Both the position numbers and the translations under genes were made by a program. A stretch of 56,069 bases of DNA from SIG673 sp045658525 (GTDB taxonomy: Bacteria; Bacillota; Clostridia; Oscillospirales; CAG-272), in NCBI GenBank assembly GCA_045658525.1, contig JAZOVD010000055.1, positions 1-56,069 on the forward strand. The letters run 5' to 3'. Shown here one piece after another: positions 37,329 to 46,058 of the stretch. A model generated the notes under the pieces. The model was not told the origin of the DNA and searched no databases. It was given only the letters and a program-made list of their open reading frames with translations. Every line of letters starts with the position of its first letter. Positions within the stretch are counted from its first letter, which is position 1.

Positions 37329-39539
37329 TCATGAGATCATATTCTTTTTTAAATTTTTGTATCTCGGAGTACCGAAAAGGTTTATTTTCTCCGTGCTTCT
37401 CGGAACGGATATTCGGTAAAGCTCCGTACAGCTTGCCCCGATTATCGGCAAAACTTCGAGCGCTATAAGTCCGACGTCGGAAAGTATTTCAAGCGCGAGC
37501 TTGAGCTTTGCGGGTCGCATCTCATCACAAGCTAAGCTTAATCTGTATAACGACGCGGTAAAGCCGTCATCTCCCGCCCTTGAACGCACCGCACGGTAAA
37601 CCGACGCAAAGCTGTCTCTGTCGGGAAGAATGTCATCGAAGGCGTTAAAGCTTACGCCGTTTTCGACTTTTTTCAAAAAAGACGTATCGTTTGCGTAACT
37701 TTCGGAAACACCGCGAACGTGTATATCCGAAACAAGCATCTGTACGCTTTTATTGTTCCTGAACTCGTTTATATCGAGCTTGAACACTATATCGACTCTT
37801 TCGCCTGCGGATACGTCTGCCTCAGCTGCACCCGAGCCGAACATAAGCGCGGATATGTCTCCGTTTTCAAGTGCCAGCGTAAGCTTGGTATGCTTTCCGC
37901 CGCCTATACTCTCAACCGACGTTACAAGCGCGTCTTTCAAGAGAAATACGGGTTGCGGGTTACCTACTCCGCACGGCTCGAACAGCGAAAGCTCCTCGGC
38001 AAGCTCAAGAGTTATCTCTTTTTCAGACGTTTCGCAGTCTATTTCTATCGCCGATTCGACTCCATCGGGATCCATTTTTTCTCTTGCTATCTCGTTTATC
38101 TTTTCTCTGAAAGCATCTATATTCTCCGCGGAAACGGTAAGTCCCGCCGCAAGCTCGTGACCGCCGTAACGCATAAGAAGCTCCTTACACTCGCCGAGTG
38201 CTTCCATTATGTTGAGCCCCTTGATGCTGCGCCCCGAGCCCTTGCCGACACCGTCCTCGACGGAAATGAGTATGCTCGGGAGTCCGAAGCGTTCGGTAAG
38301 CCTTGACGAAACTATACCGATGACCCCGTGATGCCAGTTTTCACTCGCAAGCACCATTACCGGATCACGTCCGAACGCGTGAGTCTTCTCGGCAAGCTCT
38401 ATCGCTTCCGTCGCTATCCTGTTTTCCTCGCTCTGACGCTTTACGTTAAGCTCGCAGAGCCTTTCCGCTATCTCCTCGGCTTTTTCCTCGGATTCAGAGG
38501 TGAAAAGCTCAACTCCAAGACTCGCGTCATCTATTCTTCCGGCGGCGTTTATCCTCGGCGCTATCGAAAAACCGATATATGACGTCGAGATCTTACGTTT
38601 TTTGGGGTATTTTTTGTTTTTCGTGTCAGAGGCAAGCTCCATAAGAGCGTTGACTCCCACTCTCGGAGCTCTCTCTATTATCGAAAGTCCCATCGAACAG
38701 ATAAGTCTGTTCTCGTCCTCCAAGACCATAACGTCCGCAATAGTTCCAATTGCGACAAGATCTATGTATTTCTCGCATATCTCTCCGAGAAAATCACCCG
38801 CACCGCGCGAAACGAACTCGGAACAGCGTTCACGATACGGAAGTGACGTATATGAAGCATCGTTTTTGAGCGCAGGTATCTTGCTTTCCGTTACCGCGAA
38901 GTTGAGCGCGCTTATCAGCTTGAATACGACTCCTACACCCGCAAGCTCTTTAAAGGGATAGCTATCGTCCGGTCTTTGGGGATCTATGACCGCCTCCGCG
39001 TCCGGCAATTTCTCCTGACAGCGGTGATGATCCGTCACGACTATGCTCATTTCGAGCGAGTGGATCAGCTCCGTTTCCTCTATCGCCGTTATACCGGTAT
39101 CGACAGTTATGATAAGAGACGTTCCTCTTTCTCTGAGCGTATTTATCGCCTCGGGGTTTACTCCGTAGCCCTCACCCGCGCGGTTCGGAATATAGTAATC
39201 AACGTCAGCTCCTATGCTTTTCAGGTACAATACGAGCGTACTGACCGAGGTGACTCCGTCAACGTCATAATCTCCGTAAACGGTTATCCTTTCTTTTGCC
39301 GACACGGCTTTCATTATCCTATCGACGCCCTTGTCCATATCCCGCATCATAAAAGGATTGTGAAAATACGTGCTTTCTTTCTTTATAAATCGCATAGCCT
39401 TCTCAGGCGTGTCGCAGCCTCTTAACGCAAGAAGCTTCGAGGTCACGGGTAAAAGACCGAGCTCCGCTTCGAGTCTTTTCGCGTCATCATCGCAAAAATC
39501 GGAAGCGTCCCTCAGCATCCATTTCTTAGGTTTTGGCAT
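37329..39539 (-). CDS. recJ: single-stranded-DNA-specific exonuclease RecJ
   Basis: It degrades single strands 5'-3' in recombination and mismatch repair. The 736-residue protein has DHH-superfamily motifs YGDYDVDGVTS (about residues 79-89), VVTDHHR (DHH near residue 169) and the DHHA1 motif GGHELAAGLTV (about residue 430). The C-terminal OB-fold follows (LVTSVESIGGGKHTKLTLA). Length is slightly shorter than the longest Firmicutes RecJ proteins. AAAAGGAA precedes the ATG. It follows the RseC-like gene by 24 bases. Confidence 0.95.
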   Translation of the reverse strand: MPKPKKWMLRDASDFCDDDAKRLEAELGLLPVTSKLLALRGCDTPEKAMRFIKKESTYFHNPFMMRDMDKGVDRIMKAVSAKERITVYGDYDVDGVTSVSTLVLYLKSIGADVDYYIPNRAGEGYGVNPEAINTLRERGTSLIITVDTGITAIEETELIHSLEMSIVVTDHHRCQEKLPDAEAVIDPQRPDDSYPFKELAGVGVVFKLISALNFAVTESKIPALKNDASYTSLPYRERCSEFVSRGAGDFLGEICEKYIDLVAIGTIADVMVLEDENRLICSMGLSIIERAPRVGVNALMELASDTKNKKYPKKRKISTSYIGFSIAPRINAAGRIDDASLGVELFTSESEEKAEEIAERLCELNVKRQSEENRIATEAIELAEKTHAFGRDPVMVLASENWHHGVIGIVSSRLTERFGLPSILISVEDGVGKGSGRSIKGLNIMEALGECKELLMRYGGHELAAGLTVSAENIDAFREKINEIAREKMDPDGVESAIEIDCETSEKEITLELAEELSLFEPCGVGNPQPVFLLKDALVTSVESIGGGKHTKLTLALENGDISALMFGSGAAEADVSAGERVDIVFKLDINEFRNNKSVQMLVSDIHVRGVSESYANDTSFLKKVENGVSFNAFDDILPDRDSFASVYRAVRSRAGDDGFTASLYRLSLACDEMRPAKLKLALEILSDVGLIALEVLPIIGASCTELYRISVPRSTEKINLFGTPRYKNLKKNMIS

Positions 39540-39563
39540 GTTATATATAATTCCTTTTTTAGT

Positions 39564-40019
39564 TTATACTGTGTCATTATCCCCGTCGCCCTTTGAAAAA
39601 CGGCATTCGGGGTCAAGTCCGTCAGACCTCGGACTTTCTATCCTCGTTATCACGGGAAGGCTTATCGCTGTTTTTTTCTCTATTATAAGAGCCGCAAGAT
39701 ACGGCAAAGCAAAGCCGACGACCGCACCCACTATGGAGAGTACGTAGTTTACCTTCGCAAAAACAAAATATAGGATCGCCGCCAGAATTATAGGCGCGAC
39801 AAAAAGAAGTGCGGCATATCCGAGCATAGCTCCGCTTTTCGCCTCCACCTCAACGGTATCCCCAACCTTTACCCCTATCGGATCGAAGACCTTGGAGACC
39901 ACCTTTTTCGAGCTTCCGCAAAAATATCTGCCCGAGCAGCTCGCGCACGCTTCTTTTCTGAGTACCGACACCTTTGCCGTTCCCTCAGCTACCTCCGTGA
40001 CCAAAGCTATCTGTTTCAA
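39564..40019 (-). CDS. RseC/MucC-family membrane protein (SoxR-reducing-system-like)
   Basis: The start is TTG at 40019 behind AAAGGGTC. The 151-residue protein has an N-terminal cysteine cluster ACASCSGRYFCG (about residues 25-36), then two membrane helices (LGYAALLFVAPIILAAILYF and YVLSIVGAVVGFALPYLAAL). RseC homologues in clostridia often sit beside Rnf electron-transfer genes; none is here. It probably takes part in membrane redox or iron-sulphur maintenance; this is inferred from the family. Confidence 0.87.
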   Translation of the reverse strand: MKQIALVTEVAEGTAKVSVLRKEACASCSGRYFCGSSKKVVSKVFDPIGVKVGDTVEVEAKSGAMLGYAALLFVAPIILAAILYFVFAKVNYVLSIVGAVVGFALPYLAALIIEKKTAISLPVITRIESPRSDGLDPECRFSKGDGDNDTV

Positions 40020-40054
40020 TTTACAACTGACCCTTTCTTTTTTGCAAACAGCTG

Positions 40055-41695
40055 TTACTGTTTTTCAAAAGGAGCAAATCTGCTCATTATCTTCATAGAA
40101 ACGGAAATTCCGTCCACCGCGGCACTGGTTATACCGCCCGCGTATCCCGCACCCTCACCGCACGGGTAAAGGTTTGCGTGTCCTACGGCGTGACAGTCGT
40201 CAAGCCTGAGTATCCTGTACGGCGCGCTCGTTCTCGTTTCCGCTCCGCTCAAAACCGCGTCGGGCGCGTCAAAACCTTTCATTCTCTTAGCGAAATGACG
40301 TATTCCCTTACGGAGCATATCGGTAACGTTATCGGGAAAAAGCGTATCGAGTCTCGCGAGCTTTACGTTGCCGTTACCGCCCATGTATGACGGAACGATC
40401 CTTGAAGGCTCGGAAAGCAGTTTGTTGCCGCTAAGAAAATCACCGACAGTCTCTATGGGTGCGGCGTAGCTTCCGCCGCCAAGCTCGTACGCGCGTCTTT
40501 CAAGCGTGCGACAGAACTCCATAGTTCCCCCGAACGCTCTGCATTCCTCCGGAGTTACCGAGACACATATCGCGCTGTTGGAGTTTTCACCGTCTCTTTT
40601 ACTGCGACTCATACCGTTAACAACGACTCCGCCCTCCTCGCTCGCGCCCGCGACGACTTCACCGCCCGGACACATACAGAAGGTGTAAACTCCCCTGCCG
40701 TTTTCACGGTAAGAGTACGCGTATTCCGCGCTTCCGAGGAGCTTTTTGAATTTCGGGTCACGGCAAGCCTTGTCCATGACCTCTCTGCCAAAGAGCGCGT
40801 TTTCAATGTCTGCCCTTTTATGCTCTATCCTTACACCGACGCTAAGCGGCTTTTCCTCCATAGAAAAACCGTTCTGTCCCAGATAGGTATAAAGATCTCT
40901 CGCGCTGTGACCCGTGGCGAGTATAACAGCTCCGCACGGGATCTCGCCGTTAGAGGTCGTGACCGAAACGACGTTACCCGTAACGTCGCAAACCAAGCTT
41001 TTCAGCGCAGTTCTGAAATGTATCTCTCCGCCAAGCTCTCTTATCCTGTCGCGTATTCCGGCAACAGTACCTATAAGAAGATCTGTTCCTATATGAGGCT
41101 TAGCCTGTGTCATTATCTCCTCGGGCGCACCGAAATCGGCAAATCTTCTGAGAACGTAACGGCAACGGCTATCGTTTATTCTGGTCATAAGCTTACCGTC
41201 CGAAAACGTTCCCGCGCCGCCCGCACCAAACTGTATATTGCTTTCGGTATCGAGCTTACCCGTACTGTAAAAACGTCCGACTGCTTCAAGCCTTTCCTCG
41301 GTATCGTCACCGCGCTCTATAACTATCGGTCTGTATCCGTTTTCCGCAAGTATAAGCGCGGCAAACATTCCGGCAGGTCCGAATCCGACCACAAGCGGTC
41401 TTGCCGTCATTATCTCGCTTCCCTTTTCGACTTCAAGTCCACTGTCAGCCATGACCTGCATATCGGATTTTTCAAGCAGTTCACGTTTTGGAAGCTCATT
41501 TACTCCGACCGCGACCGACCAGACAACGGTTATATTCCCGCGTCTGCGCGCATCCACCGAACGTTTATAGACAGAGGCGCAAACGATATTAGCGCGATCG
41601 GTCACGGAAAGCATCTTTCTTTTGGCAAAGTCTGTTGCCGCCTCGGGAAGCTCCGTCAGCGGCAATCTGATGTCTTTTATAAGGATCCAGAACAC
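40055..41695 (-). CDS. FAD-dependent oxidoreductase, uncharacterised conserved type
   Basis: The start is GTG at 41695 behind AAAGGA. The 546-residue protein has an N-terminal domain of about 95 residues, then the dinucleotide-binding motif PLVVGFGPAGMFAALILAENG (near residues 97-117), the FAD-contacting GTFSDGKLMTRI and the second motif GAVILATGHSARDLY. The C-terminal GEGAGYAGGITSAAVDGI is shared with the family's FAD end. The reaction is unknown; members are widespread in clostridia. It is the first of a six-gene minus-strand run reaching to 34376. Confidence 0.88.
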   Translation of the reverse strand: MFWILIKDIRLPLTELPEAATDFAKRKMLSVTDRANIVCASVYKRSVDARRRGNITVVWSVAVGVNELPKRELLEKSDMQVMADSGLEVEKGSEIMTARPLVVGFGPAGMFAALILAENGYRPIVIERGDDTEERLEAVGRFYSTGKLDTESNIQFGAGGAGTFSDGKLMTRINDSRCRYVLRRFADFGAPEEIMTQAKPHIGTDLLIGTVAGIRDRIRELGGEIHFRTALKSLVCDVTGNVVSVTTSNGEIPCGAVILATGHSARDLYTYLGQNGFSMEEKPLSVGVRIEHKRADIENALFGREVMDKACRDPKFKKLLGSAEYAYSYRENGRGVYTFCMCPGGEVVAGASEEGGVVVNGMSRSKRDGENSNSAICVSVTPEECRAFGGTMEFCRTLERRAYELGGGSYAAPIETVGDFLSGNKLLSEPSRIVPSYMGGNGNVKLARLDTLFPDNVTDMLRKGIRHFAKRMKGFDAPDAVLSGAETRTSAPYRILRLDDCHAVGHANLYPCGEGAGYAGGITSAAVDGISVSMKIMSRFAPFEKQ

Positions 41696-41722
41696 AAATT
41701 TTTCCTTTCAAGATCAAATAAA

Positions 41723-41751
41723 TACAAAAGCGGCGTTCTGAAAAACGCCGT
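41723..41751 (-). terminator. terminator of the cdaA unit
   Basis: On the minus strand CGGCGTT, loop TTTCAG, AACGCCG are followed by CTTTTGTATTT. It lies seven bases after the stop of the 52-residue gene and 28 bases before the FAD gene's start. Confidence 0.8.
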
Positions 41752-41757
41752 ATCAGC

Positions 41758-41916
41758 TCATATCGGAGATGATAACAGCCATACCGCAAAAGCAGCAAGC
41801 ACGCTTACCACCGCCGCAACTATATCAAGCACCTTTGAAGGCTCGACTTTATAATCGTTCCTCGCGTCAGAACGCATAAGGAACGATCTGTGTCCGTGCT
41901 TTTTCTCATCATTCAT
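41758..41916 (-). CDS. 52-residue single-pass membrane protein next to cdaA
   Basis: ATG at 41916 overlaps the cdaA stop by eight bases, with GGAGGAAAGC at a good distance upstream. The product begins MNDEKKHGHRSFLMRSD, has a charged N-terminal half, then a hydrophobic helix (VLDIVAAVVSVLAAFAVWLL, about residues 29-48) and ends SSPI. In Firmicutes the gene after cdaA is usually cdaR/ybbR, whose N-terminus is a membrane anchor of similar look, followed by YbbR repeats; here only the anchor-like part exists. It may be a truncated CdaR or a short regulator of CdaA. It was too short for routine gene finding. Confidence 0.7.
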   Translation of the reverse strand: MNDEKKHGHRSFLMRSDARNDYKVEPSKVLDIVAAVVSVLAAFAVWLLSSPI

Positions 41917-42745
41917 CAGAGCTTTCCTCCGTTGTTCCTCTGGATTTTTTTACGGTCTTGTAGTAGTTTGAAAGTATAGAACGAAGCTCGTCTTCCGTTA
42001 TACCGCGTTTAAGCTCTCCTCCGATAGCGTAAGAAACAGTTCCCGTCTCCTCACTTACCACTATAACGCCCGCGTCGCTCGAACGGCTCATACCTATCGC
42101 CGCTCTGTGTCTCGAACCGAATGACGAATTGAGTATGCGATCGGAATAGTTGGGGAGGAAACAGCCCGCAACGTATATTCTGCTTCCGCGTATTATTATA
42201 GCTCCGTCATGAAGCGGAGACATAGGGTAAAACAGATTGCAGATGATCTCCGTCGAAACGAGTGCATCTATCTTAACTCCGTTCTGACCTATATCCTCAA
42301 CACCGGTATTACGCTCAAGAACTATAAGCGCACCTGTGCGTGTTTTCGAAAGACGGTTGACCGCCTGAGTTATAGCCTCGGTCTCACGGCTTCCGTAGGC
42401 GGGAGAGCGGTTTCCTAACAGGAATTTGAAGAAGCCTATTATCGTAGCTCCGATCTTTTCAAGAACGGAACGTATCTCCTGCTGGAATATAACGGCTATC
42501 ATAAGTATCCCGGGGATACAGAACATATTCAAAAAGCCGTAGGATCCGGAAAAGCCGAGTGCAAGCAGTATCTCACGTACCAAAAGAAATCCCGCAACTC
42601 CTATGAGTATAGGCAGGGCACGGCGTCTGCGGATAAATCTGTATATTGCGAAAAAGAGCGCACCGAGCAGAAGTATATCGAACACATCGGCGACCCCGAA
42701 CGATCTTAACCGTTGCATCATATTGTCAAGCATTGTTTCCCACAT
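41909..42745 (-). CDS. cdaA: membrane diadenylate cyclase (c-di-AMP synthase)
   Basis: It makes cyclic di-AMP from two ATP at the membrane. I chose the ATG at 42745 (MWETMLDNMMQRL), preceded by GGAAAGGG; a TTG 13 codons upstream is the alternative. The 278-residue protein has three N-terminal membrane segments, then the DAC domain with SPLHDGAIIIRG (DGA) and GSRHRAAIGMS (RHR), both needed for catalysis. It overlaps the 52-residue membrane gene. The promoter region is AT-rich and carries an inverted repeat, TAACATATT (42826-42834) with AATATGTTA (42855-42863). Confidence 0.94.
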   Translation of the reverse strand: MWETMLDNMMQRLRSFGVADVFDILLLGALFFAIYRFIRRRRALPILIGVAGFLLVREILLALGFSGSYGFLNMFCIPGILMIAVIFQQEIRSVLEKIGATIIGFFKFLLGNRSPAYGSRETEAITQAVNRLSKTRTGALIVLERNTGVEDIGQNGVKIDALVSTEIICNLFYPMSPLHDGAIIIRGSRIYVAGCFLPNYSDRILNSSFGSRHRAAIGMSRSSDAGVIVVSEETGTVSYAIGGELKRGITEDELRSILSNYYKTVKKSRGTTEESSDE

Positions 42746-42901
42746 AAAGGCTACCCTTTCCAAGTCATAATTTTTATCCGCCAAAACGCATTTTTTGACG
42801 TATGCCCACTACTTATTATTAATACTAACATATTATATTTTATTAATTAAAAGCAATATGTTAATAAAATTAAAATTTTTATCTCAAAATACCTACTTCT
42901 C

Positions 42902-42930
42902 TTTATTTTGCGACAAATATGTGATATAAT
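42902..42930 (+). promoter_or_regulatory. candidate ispD promoter
   Basis: TATAAT at 42925-42930 has only a poor -35 (TTTATT, 42902-42907) at 17-base spacing. It supports a start of ispD downstream at 43004 rather than at 42908. Confidence 0.4.
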
Positions 42931-43003
42931 TATGTCACGGCGTTCTCATAAACTAACTCATTTCGCCGTAAAAAGTACAAAATCCCGAAAGGAAATCTTT
43001 CGA

Positions 43004-43786
43004 ATGAGATCAAAAAAACTTACGCTCGCCGCCAAAATAGCCGATATTCTCACCCACATACGCCCGATACGCATACGCGTCAGCGCTATAATTCTCGCCG
43101 CAGGATCGGGCACAAGAATGGGAACGGAAAGCGGCTCGACCAAGCAATGGCTTGAAATAGACGGTATCCCCGCAGTCGTGCGTTCTCTTTCCGTTTTCCA
43201 ATCGTGCAAGCACGTTAAGGAAATAATAGTTTGCGCAAAATCCGACGAGCTATCAATGTACAACGGATTAAAGGACAAATACGGGATAACAAAGCTCAAA
43301 TGCGTGATCCCCGGCGGAAAGACCCGTATGCTTTCAGCGTTTGAGGGCTTTAAGCGCATCTCGAATAACACGACGCACGTAGCGGTCCACGATGCCGCAA
43401 GATGCCTTTTGACCAACAAAATGCTCGATGATACGATAACGGAAGCCGTTCATCTCGGCGCAGCCTGCGCAGCCACAAAGGCGACAGATACGGTAAAGCT
43501 TGAAAAACGCGGTCACTACATTGAAAGCTCCCCCGAACGCGGCAAGGTCTGGCTTGCACAGACTCCGCAGATCTTTGAAACGGAGATATACCGCGCCTCC
43601 GTCTATGTCGCGATACGCGACGGCATCGAGGTAACGGACGACTGTTCTATGGCGGAAAACGCGGGATTTGCCGTAAAGCTCGTTGACTGCGGAAAGGAAA
43701 ACATCAAGTTGACCGAACCCATAGACGTTTATATCGCGGAAGCCATACTCAAAAAACGTAACGACGATAAAACAAAGGGGAACTGA
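43004..43786 (+). CDS. ispD: 2-C-methyl-D-erythritol 4-phosphate cytidylyltransferase
   Basis: It adds CMP to methylerythritol phosphate in the non-mevalonate isoprenoid pathway. I chose the ATG at 43004, preceded by GAAAGGAAATC; a longer frame from 42908 would begin within the -10 region. The product of 260 residues has an N-terminal extension of about 24 residues, then VSAIILAAGSGTRMG (nucleotide binding), TKQWLEIDG, HVAVHDAARCL and a typical DDCSMAENAG. ispF follows after two bases, a common pairing. Confidence 0.93.
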   Translation: MRSKKLTLAAKIADILTHIRPIRIRVSAIILAAGSGTRMGTESGSTKQWLEIDGIPAVVRSLSVFQSCKHVKEIIVCAKSDELSMYNGLKDKYGITKLKCVIPGGKTRMLSAFEGFKRISNNTTHVAVHDAARCLLTNKMLDDTITEAVHLGAACAATKATDTVKLEKRGHYIESSPERGKVWLAQTPQIFETEIYRASVYVAIRDGIEVTDDCSMAENAGFAVKLVDCGKENIKLTEPIDVYIAEAILKKRNDDKTKGN

Positions 43787-43788
43787 CA

Positions 43789-44268
43789 ATGGCGAAATTC
43801 AGAATAGGTCACGGTTACGACGTCCACAAGCTTGTTCCGAACAGAAGGCTGATACTCGGAGGAGTTGAGATACCGCACGAGACAGGACTTCTCGGACATT
43901 CCGATGCCGACGTTCTCTTACACGCCGTGATGGATGCCGTATTCGGCGCTTTGGGAGAAGGCGACATAGGGCGTCATTTTCCGGACACAGACGGAAGCTA
44001 CAAGGATATATCGAGTATGTTGCTCGCGGAAAAATGCGCCGACATAATGAAGAAAAAGGGTTATTCAATAGGAAATATCGACATCACCGTGATAGCACAG
44101 CGTCCAAAGCTTGCTCCGTACATCGACAAAATGCGTGAAAACGTCGCACGCGTATTCGGCGCAGAGCTTTCGCTTGTAAACATAAAAGCAACGACCGAGG
44201 AAGGACTCGGCTTTACGGGAAGAAAAGAAGGTATATCGGTACATAGCGTAGTTCTTCTTGAAGCCTGA
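43789..44268 (+). CDS. ispF: 2-C-methyl-D-erythritol 2,4-cyclodiphosphate synthase
   Basis: It forms the cyclic diphosphate in the same pathway as IspD. The 159-residue trimeric enzyme begins MAKFRIGHGYDVHKL, where the Asp and His bind metal. HSDADVLLHAVMDAVFGALGEGDIG is the second signature, and KATTEEGLGFTGRKEGI lies near the end. AAAGGGGAA precedes the ATG. It is translationally coupled to ispD by position. Confidence 0.97.
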   Translation: MAKFRIGHGYDVHKLVPNRRLILGGVEIPHETGLLGHSDADVLLHAVMDAVFGALGEGDIGRHFPDTDGSYKDISSMLLAEKCADIMKKKGYSIGNIDITVIAQRPKLAPYIDKMRENVARVFGAELSLVNIKATTEEGLGFTGRKEGISVHSVVLLEA

Positions 44269-44304
44269 ATTCCCGTTTGTGGGTCACAGAAAGAAAGCGA
44301 AATT

Positions 44305-45363
44305 ATGACAGAAATAAAAGAAAAAGCCGATCTTCTCGGCATGACCTATGAGGAAGCGGAGAGCTTTATCGTCTCCGTAGGCTATCCGCGTTTCCGCGCC
44401 AAGCAGATATACGAATGGTTATATCGCGGACGCGACTTCTCAGAGATGACAAACCTCCCCGCAAAAATGCGCGAGGAGCTTTCGGAAATAGCTGAGATAA
44501 ACGCACCCCAAATCGAGAAAAAGCTCGTTTCCGAGGTTGACGGAACGGTAAAATATCTGTTCAGATTGCGCGACGGAAACTTCATCGAAAGTGTACTTAT
44601 GAGGTATCACTACGGACTCTCGATCTGTATTTCATCGCAGTGCGGTTGCAGAATGGGATGCCGTTTTTGCGCGTCAACCATTGATGGAAAGGTGCGCGAT
44701 CTTCTTCCGTCAGAGCTTATCGGACAGATAGTTATGGCGTCAAGAGATGCGGGAGAACGCATATCTCACGTCGTAATGATGGGCATAGGAGAGCCGCTCG
44801 ACAACTACGATAACGTCATCAAATTTTTAAAGCTTGTGAACAATTCTGACGGTTTGGGGATAAGTTATCGAAATATTTCCGTCTCCACCTGCGGAATAGT
44901 TCCAAGGATACTCACGCTTGCCGACGAAGGATTCCCGATAACCCTTTCCATTTCTCTCCACGCCCCCGACGACGCCACCCGCTCGGAGATAATGCCCGTA
45001 AACAACAGCTGGGGCATCGACGCTCTGCTCTCGGCTTGTAACGAATATTTTAAACGTACCGGAAGGCGTATCTCGTTTGAATACACGCTGATTTCAGGCA
45101 AGAACGACAGCCGCTCCGAGGCGGAAAAGCTCGCACGCATACTTAAAAAGCATTTGAAAAACGGGGTCCACGTCAATCTGATACCGTTAAACCCCGTAGC
45201 CGAGCGCGACTATAAGACAGTTGACCGCACCTCGGCAAATAAATTCTGCGAAATATTAAATTCTCTCGGAATAAACGCGACAGTTCGCCGCACGTTAGGC
45301 CCTGACATCAACGCCTCCTGCGGTCAGCTCCGACGTCAAAGCTCTAAGTCTCAAACCAACTGA
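44305..45363 (+). CDS. rlmN: dual-specificity rRNA/tRNA methyltransferase RlmN
   Basis: It methylates A2503 of 23S rRNA and A37 of some tRNAs by a radical SAM mechanism. The 352-residue length is usual. The cluster site is CGCRMGCRFCAS (about residues 113-124), preceded by the family's SSQ. MMGIGEPLDNYDNV is the GEP motif, and the C-terminal Cys near GPDINASCGQLRRQ is the methyl-carrying residue. The gene's last 13 bases overlap the converging DUF6873 gene. Confidence 0.95.
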   Translation: MTEIKEKADLLGMTYEEAESFIVSVGYPRFRAKQIYEWLYRGRDFSEMTNLPAKMREELSEIAEINAPQIEKKLVSEVDGTVKYLFRLRDGNFIESVLMRYHYGLSICISSQCGCRMGCRFCASTIDGKVRDLLPSELIGQIVMASRDAGERISHVVMMGIGEPLDNYDNVIKFLKLVNNSDGLGISYRNISVSTCGIVPRILTLADEGFPITLSISLHAPDDATRSEIMPVNNSWGIDALLSACNEYFKRTGRRISFEYTLISGKNDSRSEAEKLARILKKHLKNGVHVNLIPLNPVAERDYKTVDRTSANKFCEILNSLGINATVRRTLGPDINASCGQLRRQSSKSQTN

Positions 45364-46046
45364 ACAGAGCCGTGGTCACAAAGCGGCTCACCCTTCGGAT
45401 AAAGCACCTTATAACCGTGTTCTTCACAGAACGCGGTTATTTTTTTGCCATCAGGATGCGCCGTTACATCGCCGAAAAAGACAACTGTTTTTTCGCGTTC
45501 AAGCACCGCGCTCGCCCCGCCTATAAAGCCGTAACCGTACCCCGGGAGCGTTATATTCCCATCGGAGATACGCATTGCATCTAACCCGCAACTCGCGAAA
45601 GCATCACAAAGCCCTCCGTCAGCGCTTAGCGCACCATTAAGGAGCATAAGCGTCGAGCAACGCGCATAGCCCTGTTTAACGTTCTTTTTTATCGGATAAT
45701 CGGCTAGTAATTCCGGCGCGGTATATTCAAGCCTTCCGAATAGCGTATCGCCGTTATGGGCTGCGTCGAAAAGAATATCGTTTGGATATTCGGGAGATAA
45801 CGCCCGTTCACTGACACGTATCTCGGTAAGCTTTTCAAGACGAGAAAAAAACTCCGCGTTATCCTCTCTATAAGCCTTATCGGTAAGCAGACTTCCGTCC
45901 TTCAAAGCCGAAAAAAGCATATCGGGGTGCGATCTTACGGGATACGCAAGACCTTTACAGGGAGGAACGCAGAGCGTCTCGTAATCTGAAGCTTGAAATA
46001 TTTTTTTAACCTTGTCCGAAAGCAACGGACTGCAAAGTAATACCAT
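45351..46046 (-). CDS. DUF6873-family protein
   Basis: The 231-residue product matches the pattern I remember for DUF6873: YPNDILFDAAHNGDTLF, KQGYARCSTLMLLNG, ITLPGYGYGFIGGASAVL and VVFFGDVTAHPDGKKI. It has a predicted five-blade, amidinotransferase-like (GME) fold, but no confirmed activity. Two residue sets, the Asp/Asn pair near residue 90 and Cys near 129, could be catalytic. It is the last gene of the minus-strand unit that includes the AraC regulator, with a 12-base gap to the flavin reductase-like gene. Its stop lies inside rlmN. Confidence 0.7.
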   Translation of the reverse strand: MVLLCSPLLSDKVKKIFQASDYETLCVPPCKGLAYPVRSHPDMLFSALKDGSLLTDKAYREDNAEFFSRLEKLTEIRVSERALSPEYPNDILFDAAHNGDTLFGRLEYTAPELLADYPIKKNVKQGYARCSTLMLLNGALSADGGLCDAFASCGLDAMRISDGNITLPGYGYGFIGGASAVLEREKTVVFFGDVTAHPDGKKITAFCEEHGYKVLYPKGEPLCDHGSVQLV

Positions 46047-46058
46047 ACTAAAAAACCT

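Noticed and set aside
42908..43003. Longer N-terminus for IspD
   Set aside because: It would start within the presumed -10/-35 region and lacks a ribosome site, whereas the ATG at 43004 has GAAAGGAAATC before it.
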